From: Stentor coeruleus | Lineage: Eukaryota; Ciliophora; Heterotrichea; Heterotrichida; Stentoridae | DNA length: 64,000 nt | NCBI GenBank assembly: GCA_001970955.1 | Contig: MPUH01000216.1 | Coordinates: 1 to 64,000 of the forward strand | Direction of reading: 5' to 3' | Shown here: positions 21,050-30,347 of the stretch, piece after piece | Numbering within the stretch: the stretch's first letter is position 1 | Layout: every line of letters starts with the position of its first letter | The notes under the pieces: generated by a model | Databases searched by the model: none | Told to the model about the DNA's origin: nothing | The model's input: the letters and a program-made list of their open reading frames with translations, nothing else | Program-made: the position numbers and the translations under genes

Positions 21050-21322
21050 ATGTCGAATACTGAGGGGAACGAAGGTCCATCGGAGCATATTACGCTTAAA
21101 GTCAAATCTCAAGATGGAAATGAAGTGTTTTTTAAGATCAAACGCGCTACACCACTCAAGAAACTAATGGAAGCTTATTGCTCAAGAAATGGTGTTAACA
21201 TAAGTACAGTGAGATTTTTATTTGATGGCCAGAGAATCCAAGAAACAAACACTCCTAATGACCTCCACTTAGAAGAAAACGATCAAATAGATGCAATGGT
21301 TGAGCAGACTGGAGGCATTTAG
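21050..21322 (+). CDS. SMT3: SUMO (ubiquitin-like modifier)
   Basis: The 90-aa protein is the small ubiquitin-like modifier, covalently attached to lysines of target proteins. The beta-grasp core runs from [20 protein letters not shown] through [10 protein letters not shown] to the acidic [10 protein letters not shown]. The mature C-terminus is the diglycine at residues 88-89, preceded by QT as in classic SUMOs. A single Ile follows, so a SENP/Ulp protease must remove one residue. The N-terminal tail is short and flexible. I see no consensus psi-K-x-E site in that tail, so SUMO chain formation is not predicted from sequence. The downstream spacer holds an assembly-join duplication. Confidence 0.97.
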   Translation: MSNTEGNEGPSEHITLKVKSQDGNEVFFKIKRATPLKKLMEAYCSRNGVNISTVRFLFDGQRIQETNTPNDLHLEENDQIDAMVEQTGGI

Positions 21323-21328
21323 AAACAT

Positions 21329-21473
21329 AGTGTATGCTTAAGCCTAATTAGATAGAATATTTTTAATTTACAAACAGGATATCCTACTGAAAATCTTTAT
21401 CTCCANAGTGTATGCTTAAGCCTAATTAGATAGAATATTTTTAATTTACAAACAGGATATCCTACTGAAAATC
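21329..21473. repeat. 67-bp direct duplication across a single N (assembly join)
   Basis: Bases 21329-21395 recur at 21407-21473. Ten unmatched bases (21396-21405) and one N (21406) lie between. It sits in the spacer between SUMO and the next gene and looks like an unmerged contig overlap with a poor-quality tail. Confidence 0.82.
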
Positions 21474-21559
21474 ATTCTCAAAAACCCTCTCAACCAAAAC
21501 CCATCTCCCAAAAATCCTACCTCATACTAAAATTTTCCTTAATATTATTCCTAAATCTC

Positions 21560-22339
21560 TTATCCTCTACGTCTTTTTCTCTTAAGTTCCTTTTCAAGTT
21601 CTTCCCATTTCTGTTTAAGCATCTTATCTCTTTGTTCCAACTGCTTAGCCATAGATTCCCTAGCTTCAGCAATTTTATCTAAAAACTTATCCTTAACACT
21701 TTCATCCATATTCTTCAAAAGCCTTTCCCTTAAACTTTCTTTTACAACAACTACTTCAGTTTCTTTAATTGTCTCAATAACAGGTTGAGTATCAACAATT
21801 GGTTTATAAACCCTTTGAATAGCAGTATTATGTGAAGATTTAGGTAAAGGTGTATCTATATCAAGTAATTCAACAATATTTTCTTGACTTCGCATTTCTG
21901 TAAATAAAAATTTGTATAAGGTATAATGACCAAAGTAAGTTATATTTAAATGATTAAGGAAGTCAGTAAGGGTTTTTGAAGGAAGTAAAGGATTCATACC
22001 TTGTATATAAGGTAAAAGTATTGTTTTTAAATATTCTAAATCCATTTCTTTAACGAAATTGCTTGTTTTCGAGGAGTGTAAGATGAGCCAGAGGATTATA
22101 TCAAGGACTACACTACATTGCTCCAAGGAAAAATTGTAGGTAAGGTTAAAGTATACTAAGGAGTCAATGAGAAAATTACAGATTATTGTCGTAACTTTAG
22201 AATCTTCTTCAGTTATTAGTGGGCCGAGGTACTTGAAATTCTCATGAACTATAGGGGTGACTAGTTTTAAAGGGGTCTGACTTTTTATAATCTCGATAAG
22301 AATCTCTTCGGGGAAAGACTTGGGCAGATCTTCAGTCAT
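21560..22339 (-). CDS. CFAP119 (CCDC189)-like ciliary protein
   Basis: The 259-aa protein resembles CFAP119/CCDC189, a motile-cilium protein. The supporting stretches are the helical FNLTYNFSLEQCSVVLDI (near residue 75) and the block NITYFGHYTLYKFLFT (near 150), which recall the family's motifs of a 'sxeqT..LLsi' helix and 'TYFRHYKLYKYvFT'. The C-terminal 60 residues form a highly charged helix rich in K/E/R and ending KRKRRRG. The assignment is by remembered motif only and should be treated as provisional. No membrane segments or introns. It is convergent with SUMO. Confidence 0.6.
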   Translation of the reverse strand: MTEDLPKSFPEEILIEIIKSQTPLKLVTPIVHENFKYLGPLITEEDSKVTTIICNFLIDSLVYFNLTYNFSLEQCSVVLDIILWLILHSSKTSNFVKEMDLEYLKTILLPYIQGMNPLLPSKTLTDFLNHLNITYFGHYTLYKFLFTEMRSQENIVELLDIDTPLPKSSHNTAIQRVYKPIVDTQPVIETIKETEVVVVKESLRERLLKNMDESVKDKFLDKIAEARESMAKQLEQRDKMLKQKWEELEKELKRKRRRG

Positions 22340-22530
22340 TTTGAATATTTTAATAAAAACTTATTAGATGTTTTTATTAGACTTGCAATTATTATGAGTA
22401 GTTTTTATACAAAAAAAGCCTATCAAATTCGAGAGAAGTTTTTTACACAAAATCTAAAGTTCTTAAGACCTGAAACTTTCATAAAACAATATCTCAACTA
22501 AAACTTCCAATATTTTTATTACAAACCTAA

Positions 22531-25521
22531 TTAATTATCCTCATTATCAAGCTTATTAATTTGAAAGGACTTATACATTCTTTCCATACTCCTATAAAGT
22601 GTACTGGTGCTTCTTTGACTTTCGATATCATCGACCATTTTCTCAGTAAACACATAATTTCTATTAATTTTTTGTAGCCATGGTACCTCAGGTCTGATAA
22701 TAATTCCTTCAGCTTTAAGCATAGCTAATAATATATCAAAGCAATCAAAATAATCTAAAGGTGGTTGAAGTGAAGGTAAACGCATAATAGGTCTTATATT
22801 TATATAAGAAAAATCAAGTAAAGGTAATGGGGGAAATTTAATACTTAGCTTAGAGCCAGTGCAAAAAGGACTAAGAGTAAGTGAATTTTTGTTAATAAAT
22901 TGTGTGTATAAGTTAGATGATATTGATGCAAGGCTTATTAAATATTTTTCTGATTTCGACTTGTTTCCTTGTAAAATCTCAGTTATTGTGGCTAGTAATA
23001 TTATTTGAGGGCAGTCTAAAGACTCGTAAATTTTTAGAATACCAGAAAATAAAGTACTTGCTTTTTGCAATGATTGCTTTGTATTGTGGAGTAAATTTGA
23101 TATTGCCAGATTGTAGAGGATTTCTAAACGCTCTAGTTGCATTATTGGGTTTTGTTGGAAGATTAGATCTTTTTCTTTGTTGGTTGTGTCGAAGAGTTTC
23201 TCGAAAATACTGATAGCTTTTTCGTATTTTGCAGAATAGATTTTTTTTATAGCTCTGTGCCATAGTTCGTGTTTTTCATTAAAAATCAAACCTGGTCCTT
23301 TAGTTTCGAATTTCCCAGCTTTAATACCTTCAATAATAAAAATATCATTTTCAATAGTTTTACCTTCTAGTTTACCCAAGCACTCTAAGCATTCATCAAT
23401 TTGTTCTTCAATCAAATAACAATGTGCTTTTAATGCTTCAATTTCTGAAGTAGACTCAAACTGATTAGCTAATTTCAATGCTTCTTGTGGATTATGACAA
23501 ACAACTAATAAATACAAAGACAACAATGGGGCATTTTTATCATTTAACTCACTAACTCTTATCAAATCCTTAGCCGATTTCTTATCATTCCCAGCTAAAA
23601 ATGCACAAATTCCTCTAAACGAATACAAAGTTTTTAAATTTTTATTCAATTTCAAAGCTTTTGTCAAATCATCATAAGCTTCACAATAATTTCTTAAAGC
23701 AATATTCGAAAAACCTGATAAAGTTAAAGCAAGAATAGATGGTTTATCAGAATAATTTATAGCTTTTTCTGCTGAAACTAGCGATAGTTCAGGCTTTTGA
23801 TCAAAAAATCTGCATATCGCTATAATGAGATGTATTTCTGAATCATTTTTAACGTTATTAAAATTTTTAATTTCAGTAATTGCCTGGCTTGCATCATAAG
23901 AGTTGTTTTCACTTGACAGTAAAATACATATTATTCTTAAAATCTTCCACATTGGATTGGAAAAATCTTCAAGTTCTAAAGGATTTAATGTTTCTATGAC
24001 TAAATCATAGTTTTTATCATTGAATAAGATCATTGATGTGCAGATTTTATTATTGTAAAATGAGGCTGGGTCTAATTTATTTATAGATGATGCTAGATTG
24101 TAGTCAGATATTGCTTCTGGGAATTTTTTTATGAAAATATATGAGAAAGCTCTATATATGTAGCATGTATGTATATGTTTTTCTAATATTGGTTGAGATA
24201 GAAGGTTGGTATAAAGGGAGATAGCTTCAAAATAATTAGCTTGGACTACTGAATATGCTGCTTCTGTAAGTTGTGAATGGATTTTCTTTGTTGTTGATAA
24301 AGTTTGTTCGTTAGTCCTTTTCAAAGTTGAGTAAGCTCCATAAAAATCATTCTTTGAAAACTTAATTGCAGATAATTTAAAAATAACCCTGTTAAACATT
24401 TTTCCATCCTTACACTCTTTGCATATATTTTCCAATATCAACTCTGCCTCTTCAGTGTTTCCAATAGCAGCTTTACATTTACCCTCATAATATTCCCCCT
24501 CAAAACATTTTTCTGATATTTTTTTTACCATATCAATACACCCTAAAGCTTCATAATGTTTTCCAAATTTATATTGAATCTTAGCAAACTCAATCCAATA
24601 CCCTTCTGGCTTCATTTTTGTATTTTTCAGTAAATTCAAATATTTTACCGCTTTGTCATAATCCCCTATTTCCTTCCAACATTTCATAAGCATAGCAAAA
24701 ACCTTAGAACCTTGGGATTTTTCTAAAAAATTTGAAGCCTCTTCCCACTTTTTACTTAAAAACAAACTTTTACCTTTTATCAAATTTCCTTTTATTGACT
24801 TTGGGAAATCTTTTAAAAGGGCATCTAAAAAATAATCCGCTTTTTCAACTTTGTGTGTTTTTATATATGACTTGTATATATTAAGATACATATTTTCAGT
24901 GATTTTTATAGAGTTTTTTATGCAGGTGTCAAAATTTTCTACAGCTTTGTCGTAGTTTTTAAGTTTCATATAGCAAAATGCTTTTAAATACAAAATATTA
25001 GAATTGCTTTTGTTTAAGTTGAGTTTTTCTAATAGCGATAATGCTGTTTTATATCTTTTTTTGCTTATCTCGTTTTTGATAACTGTAAATGGAGAGAAAT
25101 TGTTGTAAATTTTGTTAGAATAAACTTGATTTACTTGAACATCTAAACTTTCATTGTTAGATGAAGGTTCTATATTATCAAAAGTATAATATTTTGGTAT
25201 TGAGCATTTACTAGGATGATTAGATGAGTTTTTAGGACTTATGCTTGTAGGAAAACGTTTGTGAATGTATTTTGGATTTGTTTTTTTTGAGGAACTTGAT
25301 GAATTTACCAAGTCCGGGGTTTGAGAGTTTCCTCGAGAATGATGCGAAATTGGTTGTTTTGAAAGTTTGAAATGGGGTCTAATAAGTGGAGAGTTTTTTT
25401 GTGAAAGAGAGGATAGTTTTCTGGATACTGATGAAAAATAAGGACTAAGTTTTCTATGGACTGATGAATTTGAAGAACTTGCAACAAAATATTTCTTTGA
25501 AGGAGGACTGTTGCTACGCAT
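22531..25521 (-). CDS. Tandem TPR-family protein, paralog 1
   Basis: The 996-aa protein is the first of five neighbouring paralogs. Residues 1-140 are Ser/Pro/Lys-rich and probably disordered, with a short shared motif IPKYYTFDN. From about 145 to 890 it is a solenoid of TPR-like helical pairs (for example YLKAFCYMKLKNYDKAVENF). Blocks shared with the paralogs include EEAELILEN, NDFYGAYSTLKR, NPMWKILRI, RGICAFLAGN and GPGLIFNEKHELW. The C-terminus has LQPPLDYFDCFDILLAMLK (918 on), RPEVPWL (943-949) and YVFTE. TPR proteins usually act as protein-binding scaffolds; the partner here is unknown. No membrane segment, catalytic motif or intron is seen. Confidence 0.85.
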   Translation of the reverse strand: MRSNSPPSKKYFVASSSNSSVHRKLSPYFSSVSRKLSSLSQKNSPLIRPHFKLSKQPISHHSRGNSQTPDLVNSSSSSKKTNPKYIHKRFPTSISPKNSSNHPSKCSIPKYYTFDNIEPSSNNESLDVQVNQVYSNKIYNNFSPFTVIKNEISKKRYKTALSLLEKLNLNKSNSNILYLKAFCYMKLKNYDKAVENFDTCIKNSIKITENMYLNIYKSYIKTHKVEKADYFLDALLKDFPKSIKGNLIKGKSLFLSKKWEEASNFLEKSQGSKVFAMLMKCWKEIGDYDKAVKYLNLLKNTKMKPEGYWIEFAKIQYKFGKHYEALGCIDMVKKISEKCFEGEYYEGKCKAAIGNTEEAELILENICKECKDGKMFNRVIFKLSAIKFSKNDFYGAYSTLKRTNEQTLSTTKKIHSQLTEAAYSVVQANYFEAISLYTNLLSQPILEKHIHTCYIYRAFSYIFIKKFPEAISDYNLASSINKLDPASFYNNKICTSMILFNDKNYDLVIETLNPLELEDFSNPMWKILRIICILLSSENNSYDASQAITEIKNFNNVKNDSEIHLIIAICRFFDQKPELSLVSAEKAINYSDKPSILALTLSGFSNIALRNYCEAYDDLTKALKLNKNLKTLYSFRGICAFLAGNDKKSAKDLIRVSELNDKNAPLLSLYLLVVCHNPQEALKLANQFESTSEIEALKAHCYLIEEQIDECLECLGKLEGKTIENDIFIIEGIKAGKFETKGPGLIFNEKHELWHRAIKKIYSAKYEKAISIFEKLFDTTNKEKDLIFQQNPIMQLERLEILYNLAISNLLHNTKQSLQKASTLFSGILKIYESLDCPQIILLATITEILQGNKSKSEKYLISLASISSNLYTQFINKNSLTLSPFCTGSKLSIKFPPLPLLDFSYINIRPIMRLPSLQPPLDYFDCFDILLAMLKAEGIIIRPEVPWLQKINRNYVFTEKMVDDIESQRSTSTLYRSMERMYKSFQINKLDNEDN

Positions 25522-26270
25522 ATTTATGATTTTTAGAGCACTTTTATTAGAATAAAAAATGAGTTTTGCTAAAACTTGAACTTTAGTTTGAATAGTATGT
25601 TAGAAAGCTGATAGTTATGGTATAAGAGGAAATTGTTTGAATGATATTAAGATGATTTTATTTATGGTTTTTTGAAATTTGAATTATGGAATTCATCCTG
25701 TGAAACGAGAAATTATTTTGAAGTTGTTATATTTTTCAAAAGGAAAGTAATGATAGAGTTTTTGGAATAAAGAATAAGTTTTGTGTTTAAATTTAATGGA
25801 AATAGTGCGGAAGTATAAGAAAATTGGGATTTGGATATTTGAATTTTTTTTATGAGGATATATAAAATTATGAAAATGTCTATATGATGATAATAAAATA
25901 CTAATAAAAAGGATAATTGTACTAAAGTTTTCTTTAGGGTAATATGTTTGAAAAATGAATATGGTTAGAGATTATTAGTATAGGCTTTATATTTTGAATT
26001 AAGAGAACTTACCTAGTTGTGATATATATTATACAATTAAAATTAATTAAATAATTATTGAATCATTACAATTTATATAAAGTAGCTATTAAACTATGTC
26101 AAAAATATAAAATAATTTAATTGTTAATATTTTAAGCATAAGATAAAATTGCTTATCACTATAATTAAAATAACTCCTAAACTCAAAAAAAAAACCAAAA
26201 TCCATAAAACCCTTCCTCTAACATTCCAATTACCTGATTAACAATTTTGTATCTCAAAATAAATTAAACA
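25522..26270. other. Spacer between TPR paralogs 1 and 2
   Basis: 749 bases, G/T-rich on the plus strand to about 26000 and then A/C-rich. No relic of a further paralog is visible. Confidence 0.5.
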
Positions 26271-29255
26271 TTACTCTAAACTAAAACTGCTATTTTGTCT
26301 AAGTATTTGATAAGATTTATACATCCTTTCAACACTTCTATGAAGGTTGCATTCGCTTTTATGGCTTTCAACATCATCAACTAATATATCAGTGAAAACA
26401 TAATTATTATCAACTTTTGGCAGCCAAGGAACTTCAGGTCTTACTACAACACCTTCTAATCTAAGCATGTTTAAAAGTATATCAAAACAATCATTAAAAT
26501 CCAAAGGTGGTTGTAGTGCTGGTATACGAATAGCCGGCCTAAGTTTTATATTAGAAAAATCAGGAATGCTTATCAAAGGGAATTTTTTAGAAAAATCAGA
26601 GCCTGTGCAAAGTGGAGTGAGAAAAATATCTTCATTATTAATAAACGATCTATAAAGTGTAGGAGATAATTCAGCAACTTTCCTTAAATGTTTTTCAGCT
26701 CTTTGTGTATTCCCAACAGTTTTTTCTGCTATAACTCCTAATAAAAACATATCTGGACTATTTAATGTGTCATAAATATCAAAAATCCCATTAAGTATTT
26801 CACACGTTCTTTGAAGTCCTTTTTTTGTTCTTATAAACATACTACAAAGAGTGAGGTTGTATAGAATTTCTAACCTTTCTTGTTCAAGTATTGGGTTGTC
26901 TAAAAATATTAACTCTTTCTGTCCGCTTATATGCGTAAAAATAAGTTCAAACAGGTCGTTTGCTGTATCGTATTCTTCATTATAAAATTTTTGTAACCCT
27001 TCAATCCAAATATCGAATTTTTCACTAAAAATCAGCCCAACACCTTTGGTTAAAAGTCTTCCTTCCATAAGATTTTTAATAATAAAAAGGTCATTTTCAG
27101 TGTTGGCATCATGGATATTTTCTAAGCAGGAAATCGCTTTATCATACTCTTGTTTAATAATAAAGCAATGAGCCTTGATAATCTCAATCTCAGGCGTACT
27201 TTTAAAACTTTCAGCAAGTTCTAAAGCATCATCAGGACAATTACATACAACTAGTAAATATACCGACAACAACGGGGCATTTGCATCTTTAATATTACTA
27301 ATTTTCTTCAAATCCTTCACCGCTTCTACACTATTCCCAGCAAAAAACGCACAAAGTCCTCTAAACGGATACAAAGTTTTAAGATCCTTATTAATCGACA
27401 TAGCTGAAGCAAAACACTCATAAGCATCTTCATAATTTTTCAAAGCCACATGACAAAAACCTTTCAATGTAAAAGCCAAAAATGAATTCTTATCTGAGTT
27501 TTTAATACATTTTTCAACTTGTATCATAGAAACTTCAAAATTTGCTTCAAAAAAATTGCACATAGCCAACAACATGTAAATTTCTGAGTCTTTTTTATTA
27601 TTTTTAATCAATTTTATTTCTTGAAAGGCTTCAGTAACATCAAACCCATTCTGATTACTTACAATTAATAAGCAATGAATACGTAAAAGTCTCCACATAT
27701 AATTTGAACTACTTTTAAAATTATCAGGATTTAGATGTCCAAGTGTAGCATAATAGTTTTTTGATGTATAATCGACCATAGCTAATGAAAGTTTATAGTT
27801 ATAGTTTGATGCGCTATCAAGATTTGAAAGTTTTTGAGCTTTTTCATAGTCATCAACAGCTGAAGTGAAGTCTTTAAGGAAAAAATGAGAAAAAGCTTTG
27901 TAGATTAGACAAATATGAAGCTTTTCGATTGAGGTTTCTTTGGAAATAAGGTCTTTGAAAAGGGAAATTGATTGCTCGTAGTTACCTTGGATTACGTTGT
28001 AGGCAGCTTCAGTATGTTTTGCATGGTTTTTTTTGTTTTCAGATTTGAACTCCCAGGTAATTCTTTTGAGTGTTGTGAATGCTCCGTAGAAATCATTTTT
28101 ACAGAGTTTGAGGTATGAGAGTTTGCAGATTAAACGAGATAGCATGTCTTCGGATTTGCAAATTTGAGCAACTTTTTCAAGAAGAAGCTCAGCTTCTTCA
28201 ATATCTCCAAGTAACATCTTGGACTTGGCTATATAATATAAGGCTTCTTGATTACAATTGTCTGTTTTTAGAACTTGGTTGAAGTGAACTAGAGCTTCTT
28301 CTAAGCTGAAGAATTTGTATTTTAGCTTACCCATTTCAATGCTAAACTTGTCTTGAAACTTCCCCTGCTCATTAACTTTTTCTAAATACTTTATCGCATT
28401 ACTGTAATTTTTTAAATTTTTCCAACATTTAGATTGTAACAAAAAAGATTTCCAGTTTTGAATTTTTTCCAAATCCTGCAGAGCATCTTCATAATTTTTA
28501 TTTTTCTCATTTATTTTACCTCTAATAAATCTAGCTTCAATATTACTTGGGAAATATTTTAAGCATAAATCGATATAATTTTTAGCTTCCAAAGGTTTTT
28601 TTAATTGGGTACTACATTTGTAAAGACTGATAAATAATCCTGGAGAAATAGGTAAACCAGTGTTTATTGCTGATTCGAAATCTAAAAGGGCTTTTAGGTA
28701 ATCTTTAGTTTTAAAATAACAGACACCTCGCCAATATAAAGATTCAGGTGTGGTTGTACTTTTGTCTAATTTTTCTAGTAAGGATAAGGCATTTTTGTAC
28801 TTTTTCTTAGCCATTTCAGCCCTTATAACTAAATATGGAGATGAGTTGTTATAGATTTTTTTAGAAAAGTCCTTGAAGTATCTACCATCCTTAGTCTTTT
28901 GCCCCTTGGCTATCTCAGTATTATCAAAGGTATGATACTTTGGTATAAAACACTTTTTAACAAATGATTTGCCAGCATTTTCAGGACTTGTGCTAGTCAA
29001 AAATCTTCTATGTATCGACTTAAATTTTCTACTAACTATTCCTTTAGATTTATCATTTATTCCAGGAGTATAAGATGCTCCTCTGCTATGAAAAGATGAG
29101 TTGTTTTTTGATCTCTTAACTTCTTGCTTTCTTTTAGGAGAATACTTCCCCACAAATGATTGAATATTTTTGGGTTTTGCATTAGTAAGACAATCTGGTC
29201 TTGTATTAGAGGAAGAATACGATGTATTCAGAGGTAATTTCTTTCTGGTTGTCAT
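26271..29255 (-). CDS. Tandem TPR-family protein, paralog 2
   Basis: The 994-aa protein has the same plan as paralog 1: a disordered basic N-terminus with IPKYHTFDN, a TPR solenoid from about 155 to 890, and the C-terminal signature (LQPPLDFNDCFDILLNML, then RPEVPWL from residue 939, then YVFTD). Shared blocks are EEAELLLEKVAQ, NDFYGAFTTLKR, YMWRLLRIHCLL, RGLCAFFAGN and GVGLIFSEKFDIW. It appears closest to paralog 1, since the N-terminal motif is nearly identical and end-to-end length differs by two residues. Substrate or partner unknown. Confidence 0.85.
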   Translation of the reverse strand: MTTRKKLPLNTSYSSSNTRPDCLTNAKPKNIQSFVGKYSPKRKQEVKRSKNNSSFHSRGASYTPGINDKSKGIVSRKFKSIHRRFLTSTSPENAGKSFVKKCFIPKYHTFDNTEIAKGQKTKDGRYFKDFSKKIYNNSSPYLVIRAEMAKKKYKNALSLLEKLDKSTTTPESLYWRGVCYFKTKDYLKALLDFESAINTGLPISPGLFISLYKCSTQLKKPLEAKNYIDLCLKYFPSNIEARFIRGKINEKNKNYEDALQDLEKIQNWKSFLLQSKCWKNLKNYSNAIKYLEKVNEQGKFQDKFSIEMGKLKYKFFSLEEALVHFNQVLKTDNCNQEALYYIAKSKMLLGDIEEAELLLEKVAQICKSEDMLSRLICKLSYLKLCKNDFYGAFTTLKRITWEFKSENKKNHAKHTEAAYNVIQGNYEQSISLFKDLISKETSIEKLHICLIYKAFSHFFLKDFTSAVDDYEKAQKLSNLDSASNYNYKLSLAMVDYTSKNYYATLGHLNPDNFKSSSNYMWRLLRIHCLLIVSNQNGFDVTEAFQEIKLIKNNKKDSEIYMLLAMCNFFEANFEVSMIQVEKCIKNSDKNSFLAFTLKGFCHVALKNYEDAYECFASAMSINKDLKTLYPFRGLCAFFAGNSVEAVKDLKKISNIKDANAPLLSVYLLVVCNCPDDALELAESFKSTPEIEIIKAHCFIIKQEYDKAISCLENIHDANTENDLFIIKNLMEGRLLTKGVGLIFSEKFDIWIEGLQKFYNEEYDTANDLFELIFTHISGQKELIFLDNPILEQERLEILYNLTLCSMFIRTKKGLQRTCEILNGIFDIYDTLNSPDMFLLGVIAEKTVGNTQRAEKHLRKVAELSPTLYRSFINNEDIFLTPLCTGSDFSKKFPLISIPDFSNIKLRPAIRIPALQPPLDFNDCFDILLNMLRLEGVVVRPEVPWLPKVDNNYVFTDILVDDVESHKSECNLHRSVERMYKSYQILRQNSSFSLE

Positions 29256-30347
29256 AATATTATATATCCAAATTATTTAGATAATATATAAGCTGAAATC
29301 TTATAAGACCCCTTGGCGGAACTTTTACGAAGGTAAAGAATAAAAAATGTTAATATAATTAAAAGGGTCATTGAGATTAAGTATAGGAAGATTATTGTTT
29401 ATATGGTAAAAACATAACTATATAATTTAAATTATTATATAATCATGAATTTAAGTTTATCATTAGTTAAAAATTAATTGATTATCTTGGGTATTTTGTG
29501 ATTTTTAGCGATTTTCACTGACTCTTGCTATTTCTTGGTGATTTTTAAAGTTTTTTTGTTTTAGGGACATCTAGCATTGCACCTTAACTTTTTTGCGCAA
29601 AAAAGATCTGATCGTCGAACTTATCAGAAAAAGTACGTTTCTATGCTTTGTCTTTACTGCAGGGTTGCTTAAAGTTCATAGGCAATTATATTAGGATAAC
29701 TTGGAGTTTTTTGATATTCTTAGGTACAAAAAAGAAAAGGCAATTAATTTTTCCTAGAATTATGTTGAGGAAGTCTGGGTTGTAAAAGGAGTAGAGTTAG
29801 CAAAACAAGTAAATTGTTTTAATGAATGATAGAAAAATTATAACAAAAAAGAAGATTAAGGCTTAGTTATTATAACTGATAGATTGAAATGATATCACAA
29901 TTTATCTGAATTTAGTATTACTCACTATAATTTAAGTTATTAAATTGCTTTTAATAAAAGAAACTGAAAAACATAAGAACCATATCGAAAAATCATGCAA
30001 TAGTATAAAACAAAAATTTATCAACTTTGCAGAAAACGTATTTGCAAGTGAAAAATAGCATAATTATAATCTAATAGAAAAGGAAAGGAAAATCAGATTT
30101 TTTTGGGGAAGCTTTATTTATTTTATGAAGTATTTAAATATTGAAGATGAAGATTAATTAATTAAGATTTCAGTTTCTTTCAATACTTTATTTTATTAAA
30201 CAGAAAAAGTTATTGGTCAATTCAAACTTCAAGTCATCCGAAAATCATATAATTTAGAATTAAATTGATAATTTTGATTTATTTATTTCACAATGTAAAA
30301 ATATTCACAACTCAGTAGAATTAATATTCTAAACTATAACTTGGTAT
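29256..30347. other. Spacer between TPR paralogs 2 and 3
   Basis: About 1.1 kb, the widest gap in the array. It contains a possible decayed AGC-kinase fragment at about 29565-29800 (listed separately) and an 18-bp perfect palindrome, CTTTTTTGCGCAAAAAAG, at 29588-29605. The rest is featureless AT-rich DNA. Confidence 0.5.
29565..29800 (+). pseudogene. Possible decayed AGC-type protein kinase fragment
   Basis: Short readings in three frames line up in kinase order. The first is GHLALHLNFF (compare GGDLxxHL), the second SEKVRFYALSLLQG (compare SEExxRFYAxEI), and the third is DNLEFFDILRYKKEKAINFS, in the position of the catalytic loop DLKPENIL and the following strand up to the DFG. Stops and frame changes separate them, so no protein could be made. 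The order and spacing fit an AGC kinase core. It is a weak reading by eye and may be coincidence, but a similar and clearer relic lies at 50998-51640. Confidence 0.4.
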
